Source of the DNA: Fibrobacter succinogenes
GTDB lineage: Bacteria > Fibrobacterota > Fibrobacteria > Fibrobacterales > Fibrobacteraceae
Reading direction: 5' to 3'
Length of the DNA: 34,304 bases
NCBI GenBank assembly: GCA_902762305.1
Contig: CACWNW010000035.1
Location: forward strand, 1-34,304
Part shown: positions 16,841 through 24,766 of the stretch, piece after piece
Position numbering within the stretch: position 1 is the first letter of the stretch
Layout of the letters: each line of letters begins with the position of its first letter
Notes under the pieces: model-generated
What the model was told of the DNA's origin: nothing
The model's database searches: none
Seen by the model: the letters and a program-made list of their open reading frames with translations, nothing else
Position numbers and translations under genes: made by a program

Positions 16841-16864
16841 CTTTTAAAAAATCGCGCGGACCTA

Positions 16865-16893
16865 TTGACAAACTGGATTTTTGAATCTATATT
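16865..16893 (+). promoter_or_regulatory. Near-consensus sigma-70 promoter of the ORF6N gene
   Basis: TTGACA (16865-16870) and TATATT (16888-16893) are separated by exactly 17 bases. TGCACAAGTGTACA, a two-arm motif found in similar form near other promoters of this window, begins four bases downstream (16897-16910). The start codon lies about 50 bases further on. Confidence 0.7.
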
Positions 16894-16950
16894 TAGTGCA
16901 CAAGTGTACAGTCTTCGGCATTTTTCGCTTGTATGCCAGAGGAGTTGACG

Positions 16951-17949
16951 ATGAAGAAAGATGTTGCGGCCAGTGCGGCCGGGGCCGTCGCGCCGAAAAA
17001 GCCTGAATTTTCCCTGATAGACGAGGATTTGCTCAAGTCGCGGATATATACCATCTGCGGGGTAAAGGTGATGCTCGATGCCGATTTGGCGGAGATTTAC
17101 GGGTACAGCACGAAGAGATTTAACGAACAGGTAAAGTGTAACATTGAACGATTTGACGCGGATTTTCGGTTTCAATTGACGCGAGATGAGTACTTGTCAA
17201 TTCTAAGGTCGGAAAAACCGACCTTAGAACAGGGAAAATATGCAAAATACCTACCATACGCCTTCACTGAACAGGGTATTTATATGCTTATGACTGTTCT
17301 TAGGGGCGATTTGGCCATTTTGCAAAGCAAGGCCATCATCCGTCTTTTCAAGCAGATGAAGGACTATATTATTGAAGAAAATCGGACTCTGTTGGGTTAT
17401 GACGAACTCGCACGCATTGTAGCACAGACGGAACGGAATACTAAAGATATCGCAGTCATTCAGTCCGATCTCCAGAAGGTCATGGCGAATTTTATCGACC
17501 CGAGCACCATCAAGCACTTCTTGATTCTGAACGGGCAACGCCTGGAGGCCGATGTCGCCTACACGCAGATTTACGGCATGGCGAAGAAGTCGGTGCTGAT
17601 TGTGGATGACTATCTGGATGTAAAGACGCTCGACTTGCTGCGGTGCGTGGCGAAGGGTGTTTCAGTCAAGATTTTCAGCGAACAGCACGGGCGCACCCGC
17701 CTGACCGAGAGCATGCTGGCGGACTTCAGGGCAGCCCGCCCAGATGTTGAGCTTGGCGATGTTCGTGCCACAGGGAACCTGTTCCACGACAGGTACATCT
17801 ATCTGGATTTCGGGACCGTCAGCGAGAAACTTTTCCACTGCGGGGCGTCAAGTAAGGACGCGGGGAACAAGATCACGACCATCATGCAGCTGGAAGATAT
17901 CGCGGGGTATCGTGCACTGTTCGAGAGGCTGTTGCGAGAGGGGGAATGA
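16951..17949 (+). CDS. ORF6N domain protein with PLD-like C-terminal domain (332 aa)
   Basis: The N-terminal part (about residues 18-105) contains MLDADLAEIYGYSTKRFNEQ and RFRFQLT-like segments typical of the ORF6N (KilA-N-related) DNA-binding domain. Further on, KKSVLIVDDYLDVKTLDLL and HDRYIYLDFG...CGASSKDAGNK resemble a phospholipase-D-like fold with a degenerate HxK motif (His-Asp-Arg). This makes catalysis doubtful and a regulatory or nucleic-acid-binding role more likely. I chose ATG 16951 because AGGAG lies seven bases upstream; an in-frame ATG at 16933 lacks such a site. It is divergent from hsdR, and ORF6N genes are commonly found beside type I restriction loci. It could regulate that operon, which is inference. 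Confidence 0.75.
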   Translation: MKKDVAASAAGAVAPKKPEFSLIDEDLLKSRIYTICGVKVMLDADLAEIYGYSTKRFNEQVKCNIERFDADFRFQLTRDEYLSILRSEKPTLEQGKYAKYLPYAFTEQGIYMLMTVLRGDLAILQSKAIIRLFKQMKDYIIEENRTLLGYDELARIVAQTERNTKDIAVIQSDLQKVMANFIDPSTIKHFLILNGQRLEADVAYTQIYGMAKKSVLIVDDYLDVKTLDLLRCVAKGVSVKIFSEQHGRTRLTESMLADFRAARPDVELGDVRATGNLFHDRYIYLDFGTVSEKLFHCGASSKDAGNKITTIMQLEDIAGYRALFERLLREGE

Positions 17950-17960
17950 TCACCGCTTTT

Positions 17961-17992
17961 ACTTCTTCTCCATGAATATCCACGAGACTCCG
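17961..17992 (-). repeat. GNAT 3'-end repeat, copy B
   Basis: The minus strand reads GVSWIFMEKK then TAA, as in the GNAT tail. It abuts the Fic stop codon (17993-17995) without a single spare base and ends close to the ORF6N stop. It is near-identical to copy D (20169-20210) over ACTTCTTCTCCAT and TCCACGAGACTCCG. Confidence 0.65.
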
Positions 17993-19039
17993 TCACTTCT
18001 TCAAATACTTCGTACCACGTCCGGCGCCGACTGTCGTGATGATTCCGCTTTTCAGCATCTTTCCCAAGACGTATTCTACGGTAGTCGGGCTGACGTCAGG
18101 AAGAATCTTGCATATCTCTGATTTCGATATCGGGAGAAGACTATTCAATACAGTCGCTTCGATGCGTGATGTCTTGGTTATCTTGCTTGAATTCACCGTC
18201 GCAAAGCGCTTGTCCAATTCTTGATAGCACTGGTAGAGCATACTTAAGAAATGCTGGACAAACGGGAAATAGTCATTGTGACTCTCGTGCCAATTCACGG
18301 ACGATTCCCGCAGAGATTCATAATACCACGACTTGTTCTTATTGATTTGTTCTTCGTACGAAATGTATTTGCCGACATCATAGCCGTTCTTGTACAAAAG
18401 AAGAAGCGATAGCAATCGCGACATTCTGCCGTTTCCATCTCTGAATGGATGAATGCACAGAAAATCGAGCGTCACGCATGGGATGAGCAACAGTTTGTTT
18501 ATCGATTCATCTGCCACAGCATCCATATAAGCAAACTCTAGTTGTTCCATCGCCTTTTGCGTTTCAACCGCACGCACAGGCGCAAAACGAATTTTACGCA
18601 TTCCCGACTTGTCAATTTCGAGAATCACGTTGTCTTCATTCTTGAACATACCGCCACGACTTTGGGCCACCTGCGCTAGAAGCATCCGATGCAACGAGAG
18701 CATCGTCTGCACAGAAAAAGGGATGTCGTTATAGCCGGTATGGATAAGCGAAAGGGCGTCACGATAACCGGCGATTTCGGCTTCGTCATGATTGAGCGGG
18801 GCGCTGTTCTGATTCACGATTTGCGCAATTCGGTCGTCACTGGTGATGATGCCCTCGATGGCATTTGAACTTTTAACCGACTGAACCCTGGCGATAGATT
18901 CAAGTTCCGTGAAAATCTCCTGATGAGATTCCTTGCGGAACAATGCCATCGTCTTTAACGACGCAATAGAGGATGTCGTATTGACCAAATTTGCGGGCAA
19001 CATCCCATTTTTCAAGAAGGAATAGTCAAACTTATGCAT
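17993..19039 (-). CDS. Fic family protein (348 aa), probable AMP-transferase with N-terminal inhibitory motif
   Basis: The Fic core HPFRDGNGRMSR lies at about 197-208; its His is the catalytic base and Asp/Gly/Asn/Gly/Arg bind ATP and metal. Near residue 58 the segment SSNAIEG fits the inhibitory (S/T)xxxE(G/N) motif placed N-terminal to the core, so this is a self-inhibited (class II type) Fic protein. The C-terminal 80 residues (TSRIEATVLNSLLPISKSEI and following) look like a winged helix, suggesting that it also binds DNA. I chose the ATG at 19039 because the longer frame to 19093 runs through the promoter. Repeated ATGCAGA boxes there suggest autoregulation. The target protein is unknown. 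Confidence 0.85.
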   Translation of the reverse strand: MHKFDYSFLKNGMLPANLVNTTSSIASLKTMALFRKESHQEIFTELESIARVQSVKSSNAIEGIITSDDRIAQIVNQNSAPLNHDEAEIAGYRDALSLIHTGYNDIPFSVQTMLSLHRMLLAQVAQSRGGMFKNEDNVILEIDKSGMRKIRFAPVRAVETQKAMEQLEFAYMDAVADESINKLLLIPCVTLDFLCIHPFRDGNGRMSRLLSLLLLYKNGYDVGKYISYEEQINKNKSWYYESLRESSVNWHESHNDYFPFVQHFLSMLYQCYQELDKRFATVNSSKITKTSRIEATVLNSLLPISKSEICKILPDVSPTTVEYVLGKMLKSGIITTVGAGRGTKYLKK

Positions 19040-19050
19040 AAACAGGCTCT

Positions 19051-19103
19051 TTTCTGCATATAATATAATTCTTTTTATGCAGAAAAGCAACAATAATCTG
19101 CAT
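19051..19103 (-). promoter_or_regulatory. Fic promoter with repeated ATGCAGA operator boxes
   Basis: On the minus strand TTGCTT (19085-19090) and TATATT (19062-19067) are 17 bases apart. A perfect 9-bp inverted repeat TTTCTGCAT (19051-19059)/ATGCAGAAA (19077-19085) straddles the -10, and a further TCTGCAT lies at 19097-19103. A repressor on these boxes would block the promoter; the winged-helix end of Fic is the natural candidate. Confidence 0.6.
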
Positions 19104-19141
19104 AATCAACCAAAAATTTTATGCAGTTCGCAAATTTTAGT

Positions 19142-19321
19142 TCATTTCTTTTCCATGAAAATCCACGAGACGCCGTTTTCGAAACGTTTGCGATCGAATG
19201 TGCGGAAGCCTTCGCGTTCATAGAACGAGACTGTTTCAGGCACATCGCCACTGTCAACCCATTTTTTGGGGCCAAACCGCTTGCGAACCCACATGAAATA
19301 TTTTTTTTCACCCATTGTCAT
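19142..19321 (-). pseudogene. GNAT 3'-end remnant, copy C (longest), fused to a foreign N-terminus
   Basis: From 19253 to 19142 the minus strand encodes SGDVPETVSFYEREGF...ENGVSWIFMEKK, about nine in ten bases identical to the end of the full GNAT gene (21748-21855). Upstream, the same frame begins MTMGEKKYFMWVRKRFGPKK, which is not GNAT sequence; I do not recognise it. The product would lack the acetyl-CoA-binding part, so it cannot be an active acetyltransferase. It separates the Fic gene from the lectin gene. Confidence 0.65.
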
Positions 19322-19630
19322 TTGGGGTTCAGTCTTCAAATATCTTTTCTTTGTAAAACATAATTTTTTTTTACAACAAAAAAGCGAGAAAAAACAATCA
19401 TTCACGCAATCAATAAATGAAAGGACTAAAATGTTCTTTTGAATAACTCAATGTTTAATTGATAAATAAGGAGAATACACACCAGAAGTAATATTTAGTG
19501 CAATAGTAGCGTTCCTGGAGTTTTGACTTCTCGAAAAAGGCAACATCCAGACCAGCGACCTTATAATAGCTCTCTACGAGCAAAATAAAAAATCAACAAA
19601 ACAATATCCTTTCATAGGAGGTTATTTACT
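19322..19630 (+). other. Non-coding leader upstream of the lectin gene
   Basis: No convincing ORF is present in these 309 bases. The plus strand has a TATAAT near 19563 with no clear -35, a TAATATTTAGTGCAATAG stretch near 19485-19503 resembling other -10 regions of the window, and a long A/T-rich stretch. A strong AGGAGG stands just before the lectin ATG. Confidence 0.4.
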
Positions 19631-20023
19631 ATGAGAAAACCTTTAATAGTTCCGATTAAATCTTTCCCCAAGGGTTGGTACCTTACATGGAGCGTTTCGT
19701 CTCAATGCTATTACAATGGTAATGTCCAGATTAAATCGGGCGGAAATGTATTACAGACAATTGAAAAAACAGACCATAGCTCAAATCTCCAGATTCTCGG
19801 AAACGGAAGTGCCCTTATTCCTTCTGAGGATATGGAGATTGTTATTACGTTTTATGATGGTACGGAAGATGAAGAAATCCTAGAGCAACATCAAGTAAAC
19901 ATGATCCTGAATAAGAAGGGCAAGCCTGTTGGCATCACAATCGGAATGTGCGTAGAAGATTCGTACGACCAAGACTTCAACGACTTGTTTATTTCTCTTG
20001 CCGGTTGGGAAAAACGGGGATAA
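19631..20023 (+). CDS. LecB/PA-IIL-like calcium-dependent lectin (130 aa)
   Basis: Residues 109-118 read EDSYDQDFND, matching position for position the calcium-binding loop EDGTDNDYND of the fucose-binding lectin II family (LecB of Pseudomonas). The protein ends in glycine (Gly130); in LecB the C-terminal glycine carboxylate completes the calcium site of the partner subunit. The preceding beta-rich sequence and small size fit the family. No signal peptide is visible, as in LecB itself. It has its own AGGAGG and a terminator, stands alone on the plus strand between GNAT-tail copies C and D, and is probably a single-gene insertion. Sugar preference cannot be read from the sequence. The assignment rests on motif and C-terminus, not on an alignment. 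Confidence 0.7.
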   Translation: MRKPLIVPIKSFPKGWYLTWSVSSQCYYNGNVQIKSGGNVLQTIEKTDHSSNLQILGNGSALIPSEDMEIVITFYDGTEDEEILEQHQVNMILNKKGKPVGITIGMCVEDSYDQDFNDLFISLAGWEKRG

Positions 20024-20050
20024 AAGAAGAAAGACTATAATTCTAGCATT

Positions 20051-20078
20051 TGAACTGAACCCCAAAAGTTGGGCTGTC
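20051..20078. mobile_element. Possible solo end of an IS3-family insertion sequence
   Basis: TGAACTGAACCCCAAAAGTT followed by GGGCTGTC resembles terminal inverted repeats of IS150/IS3-type elements. No transposase gene or partner end is in place, so this is at most a relic. Confidence 0.25.
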
Positions 20079-20097
20079 AAAAGTTAGGATAGTTTAC

Positions 20098-20126
20098 GGC
20101 AGGATCTAAAATCCTGCCTCTTTTTT
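20098..20126 (+). terminator. Rho-independent terminator of the lectin gene
   Basis: GGCAGGAT and ATCCTGCC form a perfect 8-bp stem with a CTAAA loop, followed by TCTTTTTT. It lies 75 bases after the lectin stop. Confidence 0.85.
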
Positions 20127-20168
20127 AACAAAACCAAACTTATAGCATCTCATTATAAGCCTAGCCTC

Positions 20169-20210
20169 ACTTCTTCTCCATAAATATCCACGAGACTCCG
20201 TTTTCTCGAA
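20169..20210 (-). repeat. GNAT 3'-end repeat, copy D
   Basis: The minus strand reads LRENGVSWIFMEKK then TGA. It matches the GNAT tail, with two extra bases in the plus-strand GTTTTCTCGAA compared with copies C and E. It follows the stop of the AAA/DUF4143 gene by 27 bases. Confidence 0.65.
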
Positions 20211-20237
20211 GTCCAATCCCTTGCATAGCCATAAAAA

Positions 20238-21572
20238 CTAGTACTGAAATTCGCCCAATTTTCCCGCATAATAGAGCGGCAAATTCACTAGTTTGTAAGG
20301 TTTTCTACCCTGAGGAGTCACGGCATTTTCAACAGATTTTTTTCCACTGTACAAGCGAAGAGCAACCTCAAAGCCACCCTCGTCAATATACGAATGTAGC
20401 GACCGCAGCGAACCTGTCGCACCGCTCTTGACTTCAATAGGAACAACATTTCCATCTTTCACAATCAAGAAATCGACTTCGGCATTCGCCTGCTTCTTTT
20501 CGCGTATCCAAAGAGTCGGCTTGTGCAACACGTCACTCTGCGAAGCAAGCAGTTCCTGGCCCACGACATGTTCAGCAATCATTCCGTTGTACGCATCGCT
20601 CAACTGGACATCTTTATAATACACGCTTGAAAGCCCGAGCGCATAATTCAAAAGTCCCGTATCCAGAAACTGCAAACGCGGATGTTGCTTGAAATTTGGT
20701 ACGAGCGGCAACTCATGCCCGTTCACCGGATAGCGCAAATAAAGGAACATCGCGCGCTCCAGAATTTTGAGAGCCTCGCCAATTTCCTTGGACTTGTAAT
20801 TGCTGTTGCCAAAACGCTCAAACTTGATTCGCTTCCCTGTTTCAAAAGGCGCAGTTTCAATCACATGCCGAATAACATTCGCCTCCGTGGCGTTCTTCGC
20901 ATATTTCGAAACATCATCCTTGTAAGACGTTATCAAGGATTCATACACGGAATTCAATTGTGACATGTCTTCCGTCTCGACATAACGTGCAACGACTTCG
21001 GGCATTCCGCCCACAAACGAATACAGGCGAAACAGGGATGCAAGTTTGTTTTCCGCAATTTCGGGAATTTCCTTTTCGCGGTACATTTCCAAGACGGCAT
21101 CTTCGCCCAACGCCGCCATAAACTCCACGAACGTCATCGGGAACATGTAGCGGTATTCAACGCGCCCCACCGGGAAACTGATCTTGTGGCGTTCCATCAT
21201 CACTTCCAATAGCGAGCCTGCACCGACCACATACAGTTCCGGCATTTCCTCGTAAAAATAACGGAGCTGCGCAACCGCCTTCGGCGAATTCTGGATTTCA
21301 TCGATAAACAGCAGGACATTCCCGTGTGGCACAATCTTCTTTTCAAGGCAGATATAACGAAACAAATCCTTCACGGACAAATCGTTCTCGAAAAGATCAC
21401 GGTCAGCCTTCTTTTCGAGATTAAGTTCGATAAAGGTGTCGAAGCGCTTGCCAAATTCCCTGACAACCGTCGTCTTGCCGACTTGCCTTGCCCCACGCAA
21501 AATAAGCGGTTTACGGGCCGAAGCCGCCTTCCATTCTTCCAAATCTTTGAGAATTGAACGATAAAACCCCAT
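20238..21572 (-). CDS. AAA ATPase with DUF4143 C-terminal domain (444 aa)
   Basis: Walker A GARQVGKT lies at 27-34, Walker B-like LLFIDEIQNSP near 100, and GAGSLLEV near 130 as a sensor-type segment; SFPVGRVEYRYMFPMTFVEF is a family signature. The C-terminal DUF4143 part ends in a restriction-endonuclease-like block, EVDFLIVKDGNVVPIEVKSG, with Asp and Glu-x-Lys. Such proteins are very common in gut anaerobes and have no settled function; roles in toxin-antitoxin-like or defence functions have been proposed. I chose ATG 21572 behind AAGAGG; the longer frame to 21650 reads an AT-rich promoter. It stands directly after the full GNAT gene. Confidence 0.85.
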   Translation of the reverse strand: MGFYRSILKDLEEWKAASARKPLILRGARQVGKTTVVREFGKRFDTFIELNLEKKADRDLFENDLSVKDLFRYICLEKKIVPHGNVLLFIDEIQNSPKAVAQLRYFYEEMPELYVVGAGSLLEVMMERHKISFPVGRVEYRYMFPMTFVEFMAALGEDAVLEMYREKEIPEIAENKLASLFRLYSFVGGMPEVVARYVETEDMSQLNSVYESLITSYKDDVSKYAKNATEANVIRHVIETAPFETGKRIKFERFGNSNYKSKEIGEALKILERAMFLYLRYPVNGHELPLVPNFKQHPRLQFLDTGLLNYALGLSSVYYKDVQLSDAYNGMIAEHVVGQELLASQSDVLHKPTLWIREKKQANAEVDFLIVKDGNVVPIEVKSGATGSLRSLHSYIDEGGFEVALRLYSGKKSVENAVTPQGRKPYKLVNLPLYYAGKLGEFQY

Positions 21573-21717
21573 TTTTGCCTCTTTTAAGAAAATTTCGCTA
21601 TATTGACACAAAGTCAGGGTAAAATATATATAATTTTTAATTAAAGTCAAATCATTTTAACACAACAACACACAAAGAATCAATTCAAAAAGCCTTTTCC
21701 CCTCAAAAAAGCAAGCT

Positions 21718-22194
21718 TCACAAGAAGAATCCCATAATTTCGTTCTTATTTTTTTCCATAAATATCCACGAGACGCCGTTTTCGAAGCGTTTGCTTTCGA
21801 ATGTACGGAAGCCTTCGCGTTCATAGAACGAGACGGTTTCAGGCACATCGCCGCTGGTGTCGAGCCATGCGCGGCTATGCGGCAACACAGATTGAATTTT
21901 GCGCAATAAAATACGTCCGTAGCCGTTCTTCTGGAATTCCGGTAGGACCATCAGGCGGCCAATGTAAAGCGAGCCGTCTTCAACGCGACCGCGAACGGAG
22001 CCGATAATCTTTCCGTCATCGGAAAGCATCTTGAGCGTCGTGTACTTCAGAAATTCTCCACGCGCATGTTCCACGGTTTCGGTCAAATTCGGAGCATCAA
22101 GCCAATTCAGAAATTCGGCAACAGGGCGAAACGCCTTGTACTGCAATTCCAGAATTTCAGGAACATCCTGTATGGTCGCGATTTCGATTTTCAT
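21718..22194 (-). CDS. GNAT family N-acetyltransferase (158 aa), source of the dispersed tail repeats
   Basis: The acetyl-CoA-binding motif appears as LMVLPEFQKNGYGRILL (about 88-104), followed by SGDVPETVSFYEREGFR and ENGVSWIFMEKN at the end. Length fits a single GNAT domain. The substrate is unknown. The ATG at 22194 starts MKIEIATIQDVPEILEL; no strong ribosome-binding site precedes it. Its stop differs from the remnants: after MEK it reads NKNEIMGFFL, while copies B, C and D stop at MEKK. It may therefore itself have been joined to new sequence at its 3' end. It is the only complete copy in the window. Confidence 0.85.
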   Translation of the reverse strand: MKIEIATIQDVPEILELQYKAFRPVAEFLNWLDAPNLTETVEHARGEFLKYTTLKMLSDDGKIIGSVRGRVEDGSLYIGRLMVLPEFQKNGYGRILLRKIQSVLPHSRAWLDTSGDVPETVSFYEREGFRTFESKRFENGVSWIFMEKNKNEIMGFFL

Positions 22195-22272
22195 TTGGTA
22201 TTCAAGATAAATTTTTCCACCGAGGCCGTCAACAATATATATTTCAGGAGGAAATCTTATTCCGAATACCCT

Positions 22273-23580
22273 ATGAAACAGAAACATCTTAAAATTTTGA
22301 GAAACACACGCCTTTTCATTGCAATCATCTTGCTTGCCGCGATGGCGGGCTTGACCTCCTGCAAGAAAACCGACGACGTCCCCGCCAAGCCGATAAAATA
22401 CAATTTTAGTGCAATCCCCCAAAAATCCTTGTGGCTAGACGTTGCCAAAAGTCAATTTGTCATCGCGGGAACTTTTCAAGTTGATACAATCAAACTAAAA
22501 GAAATCCTAGAAACGGAATCAGGCTACCTCAATTTTACTCTTTCCATAAATTCTGTTTTAAAAGGGGACCTTCAATCAAAAGAATTAAGCTTTACAAAAT
22601 ATATTGAGAAACCACTTTCCTCTAACGATTCAAACCTGTTTTTACTCAACGGGAAAAAATCTATCGATTTCTTTATCGAAAATCCTGCCGACGATGGACC
22701 ACTCTTTATGTTGGGCAATATAGGCAACTCTTTAATCTCAAAAACAGAAGACACCATAAAAGTCATCGCCAACGAAGTAAAAAGGCAACAAGAAATCACT
22801 GACGACAAAACATTCTTTTCCATCTGCCCAAACGACAAGAATTCAGCTAGAGTAAAAGAGCTCATTGCAGATATGCACAACGGGACAAAAGCCAATGACG
22901 CATATATCGAACTTGAAAAAATGGGATTCAACGCCGTCCCCGGCATGATTTGCCAAATGGACGACCGACAGGAACTCGCACAAAAGCATATTTCTCTAGA
23001 AAACAATTACCCCGACGCTTGGGAAGCATATAGACATTATAGCCCAAAGGTCGTCGTTGATGTTCTTGAAGCCATTTTGAATCAGATAACCGGCCAAAGT
23101 TTCGGTTTCATTGAGAATGGCGGTACTGAAGAAGAACGAGCCAACACTGTTCGCGGCTGGAGAACATATTTATGGCACGCCGCGAACGACAGCTTGGAAC
23201 AAAAACAAGTTTTCCAGGAAACCCAGAAAACAGCGGATTCAGCTTGTACATTTGATACAAGAATGTTTGATTCCATCGAATGGATGGACGAGTCCTTACC
23301 ATTTGAAATTAACGGGAACCACCTTATTATTCAAAAAAGAAAATTTTTTCTGCAAGGATCCAAGACTCTCTCAAAAAAAGGAATCATTTCCTTTTCAAAA
23401 GATAAAAAGTATGCAAAAGTTACTCAGGCTATTCAACGCAAAGGTATTTTCCCAACTCTAGGATATTCCCTATTTGAATTTAAATCCGACACTTTAAAAA
23501 GATGTAATCTTATTAGAACTATTGACAAAGATTCCTTAATGGAAGATATTGATAAAACAACGAATAAAATCGGGGAATAG
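22273..23580 (+). CDS. Hypothetical lipoprotein (435 aa)
   Basis: MKQKHLKILRN is followed by a hydrophobic stretch ending AGLTSC and then KKTDD, a clear lipobox signal. The middle (about 205-300) contains AVPGMICQMDDRQ and RGWRTYLWHAAND. This resembles the helical tail of proteins that assess repeats of the HEAT kind, but I cannot name a family. An AGGAGG lies at 22247-22252, about 20 bases before the ATG, too far for ideal use; no nearer start codon in frame exists. A TATATT upstream at about 22237 could be its -10. The gene is divergent from the GNAT gene. Confidence 0.7.
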   Translation: MKQKHLKILRNTRLFIAIILLAAMAGLTSCKKTDDVPAKPIKYNFSAIPQKSLWLDVAKSQFVIAGTFQVDTIKLKEILETESGYLNFTLSINSVLKGDLQSKELSFTKYIEKPLSSNDSNLFLLNGKKSIDFFIENPADDGPLFMLGNIGNSLISKTEDTIKVIANEVKRQQEITDDKTFFSICPNDKNSARVKELIADMHNGTKANDAYIELEKMGFNAVPGMICQMDDRQELAQKHISLENNYPDAWEAYRHYSPKVVVDVLEAILNQITGQSFGFIENGGTEEERANTVRGWRTYLWHAANDSLEQKQVFQETQKTADSACTFDTRMFDSIEWMDESLPFEINGNHLIIQKRKFFLQGSKTLSKKGIISFSKDKKYAKVTQAIQRKGIFPTLGYSLFEFKSDTLKRCNLIRTIDKDSLMEDIDKTTNKIGE

Positions 23581-23627
23581 TAACCTTTTCAAGCTCTCTT
23601 TATGAACCGAGACAAAAAGATACTAGA

Positions 23628-24458
23628 TCAGTAAAGGTCAATAATGACTAGTTCAGGACGATTGAAAAGTCTCGGGAGCCGCGTGCTCTCCCTGCTGAGG
23701 CCGCGACTGACTTCCATGACGGAACCGTTCTCTAGAGTGTAGATGCCATCAACGTACTTGGCAAAGTAACCCTGATCGGGCGCGAACAAGCCGATGTTAA
23801 GAAACGGTACCTTCATCTGTCCGGCGTGAACGTGCCCGGCCAGAATCAAATCGAAGTCATAGCGGCTGTAAACGTCAACTTTCTCCGGGCGGTGCGTAAG
23901 TAAGATACGAAAGTGCATCGAGTCGGCCTTGGCGTAAGCGGAGTCTAGTTGTTCAAGCCACTGATTGTCACTCATATATGTCGGGTCATCAACACCACAA
24001 ACATCCATCACAACTCCGTTGATGGTAATTGTCTCGCAGTCGCCTTCAAGAACAACAACACCAACACTTTTCATATACGCTTTCATCTCGTCAACTCGAC
24101 CACTCCAGAATTCATGATTACCGGTAACGTAAAAACAGGGGTATTTAGCAACTAAATATTCTATCGTCTTACGTGCATTATCATCAGGGAGTCCATCATC
24201 AAAGATGTCTCCGCCCAAGAAAATCACATCCGGGGCTTCTTTGTCGATGCGGTCGGTAAGCCAGCGTTGATTAGGGCCATAGTAGCAGGAATGCAGGTCC
24301 GTCACGAGAGCGGCGCGAACCTTGCCATCCACTAGATCCAACTTGACATGTTCGGTCACGGGAATCCAGGAGATTAGACATGCAATCAAAAAAGCCAAGA
24401 ACAGCCCGAGTATTATGAAAAACGCCTTACGCATTTTCATTTTCAAAAAAATTGACAT
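23628..24458 (-). CDS. Membrane-anchored metallophosphoesterase (276 aa)
   Basis: After an N-terminal hydrophobic helix (AFFIILGLFLAFLIACLI) the calcineurin-like motifs follow in order: TDLHS, GGDIFDD, TGNHEFW, LLTHRPE and AGHVHAGQ. These supply the Asp, His and Asn ligands for two metal ions. Proteins of this YaeI/YkuE type are phosphodiesterases acting at the membrane, some on lipid-linked substrates. Start choice is uncertain: ATG at 24458, 24440 and 24434 are all in frame and none has a good ribosome-binding site. The gene stands alone and is convergent with the lipoprotein gene to its left. Confidence 0.85.
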   Translation of the reverse strand: MSIFLKMKMRKAFFIILGLFLAFLIACLISWIPVTEHVKLDLVDGKVRAALVTDLHSCYYGPNQRWLTDRIDKEAPDVIFLGGDIFDDGLPDDNARKTIEYLVAKYPCFYVTGNHEFWSGRVDEMKAYMKSVGVVVLEGDCETITINGVVMDVCGVDDPTYMSDNQWLEQLDSAYAKADSMHFRILLTHRPEKVDVYSRYDFDLILAGHVHAGQMKVPFLNIGLFAPDQGYFAKYVDGIYTLENGSVMEVSRGLSRESTRLPRLFNRPELVIIDLY

Positions 24459-24511
24459 TTCCACAATCTACAAAAAAAAGATATTTACAGACCATGCTTA
24501 TATCCACAAAG

Positions 24512-24766
24512 CCTTTTTATCAGGAATCATTGTATATTTAAGGCAGACATTCAACCCCGAGACACGTATGGAAGAGACTTTCAAGACCAGAGGCGTTTGC
24601 GCGACGACAATCCAATTCACGCGCGACGGAGACAAAATCAGGAACATCCGCTTTACGGGCGGATGTAACGGCAACCTGAAGGCGATTGCGAAACTCTGCG
24701 AAGGCATGCGCGCCGAAGATATTGCGGCAAAGCTCTTGGGCAACACCTGCGGCGGGAAGCCGACTA
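24512..24766 (+). repeat. Direct repeat carrying the TSCPD gene 5' part, copy 1
   Basis: About 255 bases match 27185-27439 at about 97 percent, by eye. The copy includes a TATATT and the first 66 codons of the TSCPD gene. Both copies stop matching directly after CGGGAAGCCGACTA. Confidence 0.8.

Noticed and set aside
16951-17949. ORF6N gene as evidence of a prophage
   Set aside because: No structural, replication or integrase genes accompany it, and ORF6N genes are common beside type I restriction systems.
674-21855. An integron cassette array as explanation for the repeats
   Set aside because: There is no integrase and no attC-like folded sites. Genes lie in both directions, and the repeats encode a protein tail rather than a recombination site.
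24322-24567. An upstream extension of the TSCPD gene copy 1
   Set aside because: The open frame passes through the metallophosphoesterase 5' end. The copy at 27241 and the family length both support the ATG at 24568.
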